A DNA stretch of 42,794 bases, taken from Penium margaritaceum. Lineage: Eukaryota > Streptophyta > Zygnematophyceae > Desmidiales > Peniaceae. Of the stretch, positions 16,910 through 30,413 are shown piece by piece (position 1 is the first letter of the stretch; each line of letters begins with the position of its first letter). Under the pieces are notes generated by a model. The model saw only the letters and a program-made list of their open reading frames with translations. It did no database searches and had not been told where the DNA came from. The stretch is from positions 22,051 to 64,844 of the forward strand of contig SZWC01015287.1 in assembly GCA_023375785.1 (NCBI GenBank). The letters run 5' to 3'. A program made the position numbers and the translations under genes.

Positions 16910-19900
16910 GGACACTCTGACCGTGGCTGACTCGTGTTATGATTCATAGCCGTTTAAGGTACTTGGTAAACTTTGTCGTCATGGTCAGTGGAACATGCCA
17001 ACTTTGTCAAGGCATTGCGCACAATAGCCGTGCCAAGCCACCGGTTTTTTAACTTGTTTATACCTGCAAGGTCATGCATATGAGATGTGCACTGTGATTG
17101 GGCACTCTGACCGTGGCTGACTCGTATTACGATTCGTAGAAGTTAAAGTCACTTGGTAAACTTTGTGGTCATGGTCAGTGGCACATGCCAACTTTGTCAA
17201 GGCATTGCGCACAATAGTCGTGCCAAGCTACCGGTTTTTTACCTTGTTTATACTTGCAATGTCATGCATATTAGATGTACGCTTTGATTGGGTACTCTGA
17301 CCGTGGCTGGCTCGTGTTATGATTCGTAGAAGTTAAAGTCACTTGGTAAACTTTGTGGTCATGATCAGTGGCACATGCCAACTTTGTCAAGGTTTTGTGC
17401 ACAATAGCCACATGGAGCCGCCAGTATTCTACCTTGTTTGCACCTGCAAGATCATGCCTAGTATATATGCACTATGATTGGACACTATGACAGTGGCTGA
17501 CTCGTGTTATGATTCATAGCAGTTAAAGGTACTTGGTAAACTTTGTGGTCATGGCAGTGGCACATACCAACTTTGTCAAGGAAACGCGCACAATAGCCGT
17601 GCCAAGCCACCGGCTTTTTACCTTGTTTATGCCTGCAAGGTCGTGCATATAACATGTGCGCTGTGATTGGGCACTCTGACCGTGGCTGACTTGTGTTACG
17701 ATTCGTAGAAGTTGAAGTCACATGGTAAACTTTGTGGTAATGGTCAGTGGCACATGCCTAATTTGTGAAGGCATTGCGCACAAAAGCCACACCTAGCCAC
17801 CAGTATTTGTCCTTTTCTGAACCTGCAAGATCATGCCTAGTACATCTGCACTATGATTGGACACTCTGACCGCGGCTGACTTGTGTTATGATCAATAGAA
17901 GTAAAAGTCACTTGGATACATTTGTGGCCACAGTCAGTGGCACATGCCAATTTTGTCAAGGCATTGCGCACAATGGCCACACCGAGCCACCAGTATTCTA
18001 CCTTGTTTGCACCAGCAAGATCATGCTGAGTACATATTCACTGTGATTGGACACTCTGACCGTGGCTGACTCGTTTTATGATCAATAGAAGTAAAAGTCA
18101 CTCGGGTACATTTGTGGACATGGCCAGTGGCACATGCCAACTTTGTCAGGGCATTGCACACAATAGGCACATCGAGCCACCAGTTTTCTACCTTGTTTAT
18201 GCCTGCAAGGTCATGCGCAGTATTTATGCATTGTGATTGGACACTCTGACCATGCCTGACTCGTGCTATGATACATAGCCGTTTAATGTACTTGGTAAAC
18301 TTTGTGGTCATGCATATTAGATGTGCACTGTGATTGGGCACTCTGAATGTGGCTGACTCGTATTACGATTTGTATAAGTTAATGTCACTTGGTAAACTTT
18401 GTGGTCATGGTCAGCGGCACATGCCAACATTGTCAAGGCATTGCGCACAACAGCCACACCGAGCCACCAGTATTCTACCATGTTTTTACTTGCAAGATCA
18501 TGCATAGTACATCTATACTGGGATTTGACACTCGGACCGTGGATGACTCGTGTTATGATCAATAGAAGTAAAAGTCACTTTGATACATTTGTGGTCATGG
18601 TCAGTGGCACATGCCCACTTTGTCAAGGCATTGCACACAATAGCCACACCAAGCCACCAGTAGTCTACCGTGTTTGCACCAGACAGATCATGCATAGTAC
18701 ATCTGCACTGTGATTAGACACTCTGACCGTGGCTGACTCGTGTTATGATTCATAGAAGTTAAAGTCACTTGGTAAACTTTGTGGTCATGGTCAGTGGAAC
18801 ATGCCAACTTTGTCAAGGCATTGCGCACAATAGCCGTGCCAAGCCGACGGTTTTTTACCTTGTTTATACCTGCAAGGTCATGCATATTAGGTGTGCACTG
18901 TGATTGGGCACTCTGACCGTGGCTGACCCATGTTGCGATTCATAGAAGTTAAAGACACTTGGTACACTTTGTGGTCATGGTCAGTGGCACATGCCAACTC
19001 CGTAAAGGCATTACGCACAATAGCCACACCGAGCCACCAGTATTCTACCTTGTTTGTACCTGCAAGATCATGTCTATCACATGTGCACCGTGATTGGACA
19101 CTCCGACCGTGGCTGACTCGTGTTATGATCAATAGAAGTAAAGGTAACTTGGAAACATCTATGGTCATGGTCAGTGGCACATGCCAATTTTGTCAAGGCA
19201 TTGCGCACAGTAGCCACACCGAGCCACAAGTATTCTACCTTGTTTATACCTGCAAGGGCATACCCATTATATCTGCACTGTGATTGGACACTCTGACCGT
19301 GGCTGGCTCGCGTTATGATTCATAGCCGTTTAAGGTAGTTGATAAACTTTGTGGTCATGGTCACTGGCACATGCCAACTTTGTCAAGGCATTGCGCACAA
19401 TAGCCGTGCCAAGCCACTGGGTTTTTACCTTGTTTATGCCTGCAAGGTAATGCATGTTAGATGTGCACTGTGATTGGGCACTCTGACCGTGGCTGACTCA
19501 TATTACGATTCGTAGAAGTTAAAGTCACCTGGTAAACTTTGTGGTCATGGTCAGTGGCACATGCCAATTTTGTCAAGGCAATGCGCACAATAGCCACACC
19601 GAGCCACAAGTATTCTACATTGTTTGTACCTACAAGGTCATGCCTAGTACATCTGCATGGTGATTGGACACTCTGACTGTGGCTGACTCGTGTTATGAGC
19701 AATAGAAGTGAATGTCACTTGGATACATTTGTGGTCACGGTCAGTGGCACAGGCCAAATTTGTCAAGGCATTGCACACACAAGTCACACCAAGCCACTAG
19801 AATTCTACCTTTTTCATACCTGTAAGGTCATGCCCAGTATATCTGCACTGTGATTGGACCCTCTGACCGTGGCTGACCTGTGTTCTAATTAATAGCCGTT

Positions 19901-22900
19901 TAAGGTACTTGGTAGACTTTGTGGCCATGGTCAGTGGCACATGCCAACTTTGTCAAGGCATTGCGCACAATAGCCGTGCCAAGCCACCAGTTTTTTACAT
20001 TGTTTATACCTGCAAGCTCATGCCTAGTAAACCTGAACTGTGATTGGGAACTCTGACTGTGGCTGACTCGTGTTACGATTTGTACAAGTTAAAGTCACTT
20101 GGTAAACTTTGTTGTCATGGTCAGTGGCACATACCAACTTTGTCAAGGCAGTGCGCACAATAGCGACATTGAGCCACCAGTACTCTACCTTGTTCATACC
20201 AGCGAGGTCATGCGTAGTATATCTGCACTATGATTGGACACTCTGAATGTGGCTGACTCGTGTTATGATTCATAGCCGTTTAAGGTACTTGGTAAACTTT
20301 GTGGTCATGGCAGTGGCACATGCCAACTTTGTCAAGGCATTGCGCACAATAGCCATGCCAAGCCACTGGTTTTTTAATTTGTTTATACCTGCAAGATCAT
20401 GCAAATTAGATGTGCAATGTGATTGGGCACTCTGACCGTGGCTGACTCATGTTACGATTCGTAGAAGTCAAAGTCACTTGGTAATCTTTCTGGTCATGGT
20501 CAGTGGCACATGCCAAGTTCATCAAGGCTTTGCGCACGATAGCCACACCAAGCTACCAGTATTCTACTTTGTTTGCACCTGTAAGGTCATGCCTAGTATA
20601 TCTGCACTGTGGCTGGACACTCTGACCGTGGCTGACTCGTGTTATGATCAATAGAAGTAAAAGTCACTTGTATACATTTGTGGTCATGGTCAGTGGCACG
20701 TGCCAAATTTGTCAAGGCATTGCACACAATAGCCACACCAAGCCACCATAATTCTACCTTGTTCATACCCGTAAGGTCATGCCCAGTATATCTGCCTTGT
20801 GATTGGACACTCTGACCGTAGCTGACTTGTGTTATAGTTTATAGCCGTTTAAGGTACTTGGTAAACTTTGTGGTCATGGTTAGTGGCACATGCCAACTTT
20901 GTCAAGGTATTGCGCACAAAAGCTGTGCCAAGCCATGGGGTTTTTACCTTGTTTTTACCTGCAAGGTCATGCCTGGTACATCTGAACTGTGATTGGGCAC
21001 TCTGACTGTGGATGAATCCTGTTACGATTCATAGAAGTTAAAGTCACTTGGTAAGCTTTGTCGTCATGGTCAGTGGCACTTGCCAACCTTGTCAAGGCAT
21101 TGCGCACAATAGCCGTGCCAAGACACCGGTTTTTTACCCTGTTTATACCTGCAGGGTCATGCATATTTGATGTGCACAGTGATTGGATACTCAGAGTGTG
21201 GCTGACTCGTGTTATGATTCGTAGAGGTTAAAGTCACTTGGTTATCTTTGTGGTCATGGTCAGTGGCACATGCCAACTTTGTCAAGGCATTGCGCACAAT
21301 AGCCGTGCCAAGCCACCGGTTTTTGAACTTTTTTATACCTGCAAGGTCATGCGTACTAGATGTGCACAATGATTGGGCACTCTGACCGTGGCTGACTCGT
21401 GTTACGATTCGTAGAAGTTAAAGGCACTTGGTAAACTTTGTGGTCATGGTCAATGGGACATGCCAACTTTGTCAAGGCATTGCGCACAATAGCCACACCA
21501 AGCCACCAGTATTATACCTTGTTTGCACCTGCAAAATCATGCCTAGTACATGTGCACTGTGATTCAACACTCTGACCGTGGCTAACTTGTGTTATGATCA
21601 ATAGAAGTAAAAGTCACTTGGTTACATTTGTGGTCATGGTCAGTGGCACATGCCAACTTTGTCAAGGCATTGCACACAATAGCCATACCGAGCCACCAGT
21701 ATTATTCCTTGCTTATACCTTCAGGGTCATGCCCACTATATCTGCACTGTGATTGGACACTCTGACCGTGGCTGACTCGTTTAATGATTCATAGCCGTTT
21801 AAGGTACTTGGTAAACTTTGTGGTCATGGTCAGTGGCACATGCCAACTTTGTCAAGGCATTGCGCACAATAGCCGTGCCACGCAACCGGGTTTTTACCTG
21901 GTTTATACCTGCAAGTTTATGCATAATAGATGTGCGCTGTGACTGGCCACTCTTACCGTGGCTGACTCGTGTTATGATTCGTAGAAGTTAAATTCACTTG
22001 GTAAACTTTGTGGTCATGGTAAGTGGCACATGCCAACTTTGTCAAGGCATTGCGCACAATAGCCACACCGAGCCACCAGTATTCTACTTTGTTTATGCCT
22101 GTAAGGTAATTCTCAGTGTATCTGCATACTGATTGGACATTCTGACCGTGGCTGACGCTTGTAAAAATTCATAGCCGTTCAAGGTACTTGATAAACTCTG
22201 TGGTCATGGTCAGTGGCACATGCCACCTTTGTCAAGGCATTGCACACACTAGCCGTTCCAAGCCACCAGTTTATTAACCTTGATTATACCTGCAATGTTA
22301 TGCCTAGTACATCAGAACTGTGATTGGGTACTATGACCGCCGCTGAATCGTGTTATATCTGCACTGTGATTGGACACTCTGACCGTGGCTGACTCGTGTT
22401 ATGATACATGGCCGTTTAATGCACTTGGTAAACTTTGTGGTCATGGTAAGAGGCACATGCCAACTTTGTCAAGGCATTGCGCACAATAGCCGTGCCACGC
22501 CACCGGGGTTTTACCTTGTTTATACATGCAAGGTCATGCTTAGTACACCTAAACTGTGATTGGGCACTTTGACCGTAGCTGACTTGTGTTACGATTTGTA
22601 GAAGTCAAAGTCACTTGGTAAAACTTGTGGTCATGGTCAGTGGCACATGCCAACTTTGTCAAGGCATTGCGCACAGTAGGCGTGCCAAGCCATAAGTTTT
22701 TTTCTTTGTTTATACCTGCAAGGTCATGCATATTAGATCTGCACTGTGATCGGGCACTCTGACCGTGGTTGACTCGTGTTACGATTTGTAGAAGTTAAAG
22801 TCACTTGGTAAACTTTGTGGTCATGGTCAGTGGCACATGCCAACTTTGTCAAGGCATTGCGCACAATAGCCACACCGAGCCACCAGTATTTTACCTTGTT

Positions 22901-25202
22901 TGCACCAGCAAGATCATGCATAGTACATGTGCAATGTGATTAGACACTCTGACCGTGGCTGACTCGTGTTATGATTCATATCCGTTAAAGGTACTTGGTA
23001 AACGTTGTGGTCATGGTCAGTGGCACAAGCCAACTTTGTCAAGGCATTGCACACAATAGCCGTGCCAATAAACTGGTTTTTCACCCTGTTTATACCTAAA
23101 AGGTCATGCATGCTACATGTACACTGTGATTGGGCACTCGAACTGTGGCTAAGTCGTGTTACGATTGGTAGAAGTTAAAGTCACTTGGTAAACTTTGTGG
23201 TCATGGTCAGTGGCACATGCCAACTTTGTCAAGGCATTGCGCACAATAGCCGTGCCAAGCCACTGGTTTTTTACCTTGTTTATACCTGCAAGGTCATGCA
23301 TATTATATGTGCACTGTGATTGGGCACTCTGACTGTGGCTGACTCGTGTAACGATTCATAGAAGTTAAAGTCACTTGGTACACTTTGTGGTCATGGTCAG
23401 TGGCACATGCCAACTTCGTCAAGGCATTGTGCACAATAGCCACACCGAGCCACCAGTATTCTACCTTGTTTGTACCTGCAATATCATGCCTTGTACATCT
23501 GCACTGTGATTGGACACTCCGACCATGGCTGACTGGTGTTATGATAAATAGAAGTAAACGTCACATCAATACATTTGTATTCATGGTCAGTGGCACATGC
23601 CAAATTTTTCAAGGCATTGCGTACAATAGCCACGCACATCCACCAGTATTCTACCTTGTTTATACCTGCAAGGGCATGCCCAGAATATCTGCACTGTGGT
23701 TGGACACTCTGACCGTGGCTGGCTCGCGTTATGATTCATAGCCGTTTAAGGTAGTTGGTAAACTTTGTGGTCATGATCATTGGCACATGCCAACGTTTTC
23801 AAGGCATTGCGCACAAAAGCCACACCGAGCCACCAGTATTATACGTTGTTTGAACCTGCAAGATCTTGCCTAGTACATCTGCACTTTGATTGGACGCTCT
23901 GACAGTGGCTTACTTGTGTTATGATCGATAGATGGAAAAGTCAATTGGATACATTTGTGGTCATGGTCAGTAGCACATGCCAACTTTGTCAGGGCATTGT
24001 GCAAAATAACCACACCGAGCCACCAGTATTCTACCTTGTTTATACATTTAAGGTCATGCCCAGTATATCTGCACTGTGATTGGACACTTTGACCATGGTT
24101 GACTCGTGTTATGATTAATAGCCGTTTAATGTACTTGGTAAACTTTGTGGTCATGGTCAGTGGCAAATGCCAACTTCGTCAAGGCATTGCGCACAATAGC
24201 CGTGCCAAGCCACCAACTTTTTACCTTTTTTATTACTGCAAGGTCATGCATATTAGATGTGCGTTGTGATTGGGCACTCTGACCGTGGCTGACTCGTGTT
24301 ATGATTCGTATAATTTAAAGTCACTTGGTAGACTTTGTGGCCATGGTGAGTGGCACATGCCAACTTTATCAAGGCATTGCGCACAATAGCCACACTGAGC
24401 CATCAGTATTCTACCTTGTTTGCACCTGAAAGATCAGGCCTAGTACATGTTCACTGTGATTGGACACTCTGACCGTGGCTGACTTGTGTTGTGATCAATA
24501 GAAGTAAAGGTCACTTGGGTACATAAGTGGTCATGGTCAGTGGCACATGTCAACTTTGTCAGGGCATTGCACGCAATAGCCACACCGAGCCACCCGTTTT
24601 CTACCTTTCTAATACTTATAAGGTCATGCCCAGTTTATATGCACTGTGATTGGACACTCTGACCGTGGTAGACTTGTGTTATGATTCATAGGCATTTCAG
24701 GTTCTTGGTAAACTTTGTGGTCATGGTCAGTGGCACATGCCAACTTTTTCAAAGCATTGCGTACAATAGCCGTGCCAAGCCACCCGTTTTTTTACCTTGT
24801 TTATAACTGCGAGGTCATGCCTAGTACATCTGAACTGTGCTTGGGCACTCTGACTGTGGCTGACTTGTGTTACGATTCGTACAAGTTAAAGTCACTTGGT
24901 AAACATTGTGGTCATGGTCAGTGGCACATGCCAACTTTGTCAAGGCAGTACGCACAATACCCACACAGAGCCACCAGTATTCTACCTTGTTCATACTTGC
25001 GAGGTCATGCGCAGTATATCTGCAGTATGATTGGGCACTCTGACTGTGGCTTACCGAGATATGATTCATAGCCGTTTAAGGTACTTGGTAAACTTTGTGG
25101 TCATGGTCAGTGGCACATGCCAAATTTGTTAAGGCAATGCGCACAATAGCCGTGCCAAGCCACCAGTTTATTAACTGGTTTATACCTGCAAGGCCATGCA
25201 TA

Positions 25203-27910
25203 TTAGATGTGCCCTGTGAGTGGGCACTCTGACCGTGGCTGACTCGTGTTACGATTCGTAGAAGTTAAAGTCACTTGGTAAACTTTGTGGTCATGGTCAG
25301 TGGCACATGACAACTTTGTCAAGGAATTGTGCACAATAGCCACACCGAGCCACCAGTATTCTACCTTGTTTGCACCTGCAAGATCATGCTTAGTACACCT
25401 GCACTTTGATTGGACACTCTGACCGTTACTGACTCGTGTTATGATCAACAGAAGTAAAAGTCACTTAGATATTTGTATGGTCATGGTCAGTGGCACATGC
25501 CAACTTGGTCAAGGCATTGCACACAATAGCCACACCGAGCCACCAGTATTCTACCTTGTTTATACTTGTAAGGTCATGCCCAGCATATCTGAACTGTGAT
25601 TGGACACTCTGACGGTGGCTGACTCGTGTTATGATTCATAGCCATTTAAGGTAATTTATAAACTTTGTGGTCGTGGTCAGTGGCACATGCCAACTTTGTC
25701 AAGGCATTGCGCACAATAGCCATGACAAGCCACCGGTTTTGTAACTTGTTTATACCTGCAAGGTTCTGCATATTAGATGTGCACTGTGATTGGGCACTCT
25801 GATCGTGGCTGACTCGTGTTACGATTCATAGAAGTTAAAGTCACTTGGTAAACTTTATGGTCATGGTCAGTGGCACATGCCAACTTCGTCAAGGCATTGC
25901 GCACAATAGCCACACGGAGCCACCAGTAATCAACCTTGTTTGCACTTGCAAAATCATGCCTAGTACATCTGCACTGTGATAGGACACTCTGACCGTGGCT
26001 GACTCGTGTTATGATCAATATAAGTAAAAGTCAATTGGATACATTTAAGGTCGTCGTCAGTGACACATGCCAATTTTGTTAAGGCATTGCGCACAATAAC
26101 CACACCGAACCACCAGTATTCTACTTTGTTTATACCTGCAAGGTCATGTCCAGTATATGTGCACTGTGATTGGACACTCTGACCGTGGCTGAATCGTGTT
26201 ATGATTCATAGCCGTTTAAGGTACTTGGTAAACTTTGTGGTCATGGTCAGTGACACATGCCAACTTTGTCAAGGCAATGCACACAATAGCCATGCCAAGC
26301 CACCAGTTCTTTACCTTGTTTATACCAGCAAGGTCATACATTTTAGATGTGCACTGTGACAGGGCAATCTGACTGTGGCTGACTGGTGTTACGATTCGTA
26401 GAAGGTAAAGTCACTTGGTAAACATTGTGGTCATGGTCAGTGGCACATGCAAACTTTGTCAAGGCACTGCGCAAAAGAGCCACACCAAGCCACCAGTATT
26501 CTACCTTGTTTGCACCTGCAAAATCATGCCTAGTACATGTGCACTGTGATTGGACACTCTGTCCATGGCTAACTCGTGTTTTGATCAATAGAAGTAAAAG
26601 TCACTTGGATACATGTGTGGTCATGGTCAGTGGCACATGCCAACTTTGTCAAGGCGTTGCACACAATAGCCACACCGAGCCACCAATACTCTACCTTGTT
26701 TGTACCTGCAAGGTCATGCCCAGTATATCTGCACTGTGATTGGACACTCTGTAATGATTCATAGCCGTTTAAGGTACTTGGTAAACTTTGTGGTCATGGT
26801 CAGTGGCACGTGCCAACTTTGTCAAGGCATTGCGCACAATAGCCGTGCCACGCCACCGGTGTTTTACATGGTTTATACCTGCACGTTCATGCATATTAGA
26901 TGTGCGCTGTGATTGGGCACTCTTACCGTGGCTCGTGTTATGATTCGTAGAAGTTAAATTCACCTGGTAAACTTTGTGGTCATGGTCAGTGGCACAAGCC
27001 AGCTTTGTCAAGGCATTGTGCACAATAGCCACACCGAGCCACCAGTATTCTACCTTGTTTGTACCTGCAAAATCATACCTAGTACATCTGCACTATGATT
27101 GGACACTCTGATCGCGGTTGACTCGTGTTATGCTTAATAGAAGTAAAAGTCACTTGGATACATTTGTGGTCATGGTCAGTGGCACATGCCAACTTTGTCA
27201 AGGCATTGCGCACAAAAGCCACACCGAGCCACCAGTATTTTACCTTGTCTAAACCTGTTATGTCATGCCCACTATATTTGCACTGTGATTGGGCACTCTG
27301 ACCGTGGCTGACTCTTGTTATGGTTCATAGCCGTTTAAGGTACTTGGTAAACTTTGTGGTCATGGTCAGTGGCACATGCCAACTTTGTCAAGGCATTGCG
27401 CACAATAGCCGTGCCAAGCCACCGGTTTTTTAACTTGTTTATACCTGCAAGGTCATGCATATTATATGTGCACTGTGATTGGGCACTCTGACCGTGGCTG
27501 ACTCGTATTACGATTCGTAGAAGTTAAAGTCACTTCGTACACTTTGTGGTCATGGTCAGCGGCACATGCCAACTTTGTAAAGGCATTACGCACAATAGCC
27601 ACACCGAGCCACCAGTATTCTACCTTGTTTGCACCTGGAAGATCATGCATAGTACATCTGCACTGTGATTGGACACTCTGACCGTGGCTGACTCGTGTTA
27701 TGATCAATAGAAGTAAAAGTCACTTGGATACATTTGTAGTCATGGTCAGTGACACATGCCAACTTTGTCAAGGAATTGCGCACAATAGCCACACCAAGCC
27801 ACCAGTATTCTACCTTGTTTATACCTGCAAGGTCATGCCCAGTATATCTACACTGTGATTGGACACTCGGACCGTGGCTGACTTGTGTTATGATTCATAG
27901 CTGTTTAATG
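25203..27910 (+). repeat. 570-bp higher-order repeat (three 190-bp monomers)
   Basis: The B-type marker aagtaaaag recurs at 25452, 26022, 26592, 27141 and 27711. Spacings are 570, 570, 549 and 570 bp; the short one is explained by a 21-bp deletion near 26750. The monomer order is B, C, A. Similar order is visible elsewhere but with extra or missing monomers, for example two B types in a row at about 13528 and 13718. Confidence 0.8.
27370..27381. other. Conserved dyad in the satellite core (representative copy)
   Basis: TGGCA-CA-TGCCA is an imperfect dyad with 5-bp arms that occurs in nearly every monomer, within the best-conserved part of the 190-bp unit. One example is marked. It has the form of a site for a dimeric DNA-binding protein, but no binding is shown by sequence alone. 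Confidence 0.5.
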
Positions 27911-27960
27911 TACTTGGTAAACTTTGTGGTCATGGTCAGTGGCACATGCCAACTTTGTCA

Positions 27961-28823
27961 AGGCATTGCGTAAAACAGCCACACCGAGACACTAGTATTC
28001 TACCTGGTTTGTACCTGCAAGATCATGCCTAGTACATCTGCACTGTGATTGCACACTCTGACCGTGGCTGACTCGTGTTCTGATCAATAGAAGTAAATGT
28101 CACTTGGATACATTTGTGGTCATGGTCAGTGGCACATGCCAACTTTGTGGAGGCATTGCGCACAATAGCCACACCGAGCCACCAATATTTTACGTTTTTT
28201 ATACCTGTAAGGTCATGCCCAGTCTATGTGCACTGTGATTGGACACTCTGACCGTGGCTGACTCGTGTTTTGATTCATAGCCACTAAAGGTACTCGGAAA
28301 ACTTTGTGGTCATGGCAGTGGCACATGCCAATTTTGTAAAGGCATTGCGCACAATAGCCGTGCCAAGCCACCAGTTCTTTACCTTGTTTATACCTGCAAG
28401 GTCGTGCATATTAGATGTACGCTGTAATTGGACACTCTCACAGTGGCTGACTCGTGTTACGATTCGTAGAAGTTAAAGTCACATGGTAAACTTTGTGGTC
28501 ATGGTCAGTGGCACATGCCAACTTTGTCAAGGCATTGCGCACAATAGCCAAACGAAGCCACCAGTATTCTACCTTGTTTGCACCCGCACGATCATGCCTA
28601 GTACATCTGCACTGTGATTGGACACTCTGACCGTGGCTGACTCGTGTTATGATCAATAGAAGTCAATGTCACTTGGATACATTTGTGGTCATGGTCAGTG
28701 GCACATGCCAACTTTGTCAAGGCATTGCGTAAAACAGCCACACCGAGACACTAGTATTCTACCTGGTTTGTACCTGCAAGATCATGCCTAGTACATCTGC
28801 ACTGTGATTGCACACTCTGACCG
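27961..28823 (+). repeat. Local satellite duplication of about 759 bp
   Basis: A monomer with several private variants (gcgtaaaacagccacaccg, gagacactag, acctggtttg, gattgcacactc) occurs at 27961-28064 and again at 28720-28823. The 759-bp step is about four monomers. Shared private changes mark a recent unequal exchange. Confidence 0.8.
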
Positions 28824-30190
28824 TGGCTGACTCGTGTTATGATCAATAGAAGTAAAAGTCACTTGGATACATTTGTGGTCATTGTCAGTGTTACATGCCA
28901 ACTTTTTCAAGGCATTGCACACAATAGCCACACCAAACCACCAGTATCTTACCTTGTGTATACCTGCAAGGTGATGCCCTGTATATCTACACTGTGATTG
29001 GACACTCTGACCGTGGCTGACTCGTGTTATGATTCACAGCCGTTAAAGGTACTTGGTAAACTTTGTGGTGATAGTTTGTGGCACATGCCAATTTTGTCAA
29101 GGCATTGCGCACAATAGCCGTGCCAGGCCACCTGTTTTTAACTTGTTTATACCTGCAAGGTCATGCATATTAAATGTACACTGTGGGTGGGCACCCTGAC
29201 TGTGGCTGAAACTTGTTACGATTCGTAAAAGTTAAAGTCACTTGGTAAACGTTGTGGTCATGGTGAGTGGCACTGCCAACATTGTCAAGGCATTGCGCAC
29301 AATAGCCACACCGAGCCACCAGTATTCTGTCTTGTTTGTACCTGCAAGATCATGCCTCACAGTCCCAAGGGTCCTCCCACCCGTGGTTTGAGTAACGTGC
29401 TGCAGTGCGAGGAGAATCGAGCTCCTCGTCCGGAGGCCCGTCAAGGGGTGGCGAATCCAGGGTGCCTGCTGTGGCTGCAGAAGCAGCCAAGGGGGAGGGA
29501 GAGTGAGGAGGTGCCAACGTGGAGAGAGAGAGAGATGAAGTAGCAGGGGCCGATGGTGAGTGGTGGAGGATGCACCGCACTGCGAGGTCAGAGCAGTATA
29601 TGAGGCTGTGCGTCTGCTGAGAGGCCGTCACCTTCAAGGAGAAGTGCTGCTGGCAGAGGGCAGCCAGCAGCAGTGCGGAATGCAGAAGAGAGCGCAGAGT
29701 GAGCAAGAGCAGCCAAGAACAGCCGAGGGTAGCGGAGAGTCCTGCAGCGTGCAAGAGAGCAGATGGGAGAGAGCTTTAGGGTTGAGGAGAGCCCGAGAGG
29801 GACGAGAGGGATACCCGAGAGTCACGGACAGCCGAGGGCAGCCGAGTGCAGCAAAGAGTGACCGCAGAGAATGTGGAGAGCAGCGGAGAGCAGTTGTAGG
29901 AGAAGCCGAGAGTCGGGAGGAGACGAGCAGTTGAGATCAACGAGGGCCGTCGAACATGAGCGGGCGGGCGAGAGAGCACGCGCGGGCCTCTGAGAGTCGA
30001 GGCAAGCATCAAGAAACGGGTGCGGTGTGCTGGCCGGGGAGGATGGTAGCAGCCCCTAGATGTGCTGCAAGCCAAAGAGACGGCCGGAGGGACAGATTGT
30101 CCGTCGCGGTAATGTACGGGCCACGGCAACTGTGGGCCACACGAGGATTCAAGGGGCCAGGATCGACGAGTGGCGGGAGTGAATTCACGA

Positions 30191-30203
30191 TGCTCTCATA
30201 CCA
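30191..30203 (-). other. Primer-binding-site-like sequence in the second island
   Basis: The minus strand reads TGGTATGAGAGCA, which differs at one of 12 positions from TGGTATCAGAGC, the initiator tRNA-Met complement used by many plant copia elements. The preceding minus-strand bases (CTAC) are not a canonical CA LTR end, which lowers confidence. Confidence 0.4.
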
Positions 30204-30371
30204 GTAGTTACTAGGACAATGCTTGGTTGGCGTGTGTTGTATGAGGCGGGTGAGAGCAATGGGTTACAGTGCGTGAGACACGCCATGGATGCGGTAAGGT
30301 TGCCTTGGAGACGTTCGCACTCAACCAAGAGTGGTGAGGGGAGGGGGAGCGAGCGAACCTAGAACCAGTAA

Positions 30372-30413
30372 GCGCTCACCCACCACGAGCGATGAGCTTG
30401 AGCGGGTGAGTGC
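30372..30413. other. Inverted repeat in the second island
   Basis: GCGCTCACCC (30372-30381) and GGGTGAGTGC (30404-30413) can pair with one G-T wobble, around a 22-base loop. Its role is unknown. Confidence 0.5.

Larger units (their letters stand above)
13064..29357 (+). repeat. Main satellite array, forward orientation
   Basis: About 86 monomers with a single foreign insertion (15683-15782) and a 30-N gap. Types A, B and C alternate, in places strictly. Small deletions break the register, for example near 18300, 22345 and 26750. The array resumes after the composite island at gtttatacc and ends at atcatgcct (29351-29357). The many 60-118-codon ORFs are the same monomer translated again and again. 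No gene, tRNA or other feature is seen in this stretch. Confidence 0.95.

Noticed and set aside
29640..29930. Repeated gccgag/agagagc words considered as a microsatellite or telomere-like tract
   Set aside because: The words are irregularly spaced and mixed, with no fixed period, so I treat this only as biased composition within a degenerate element.
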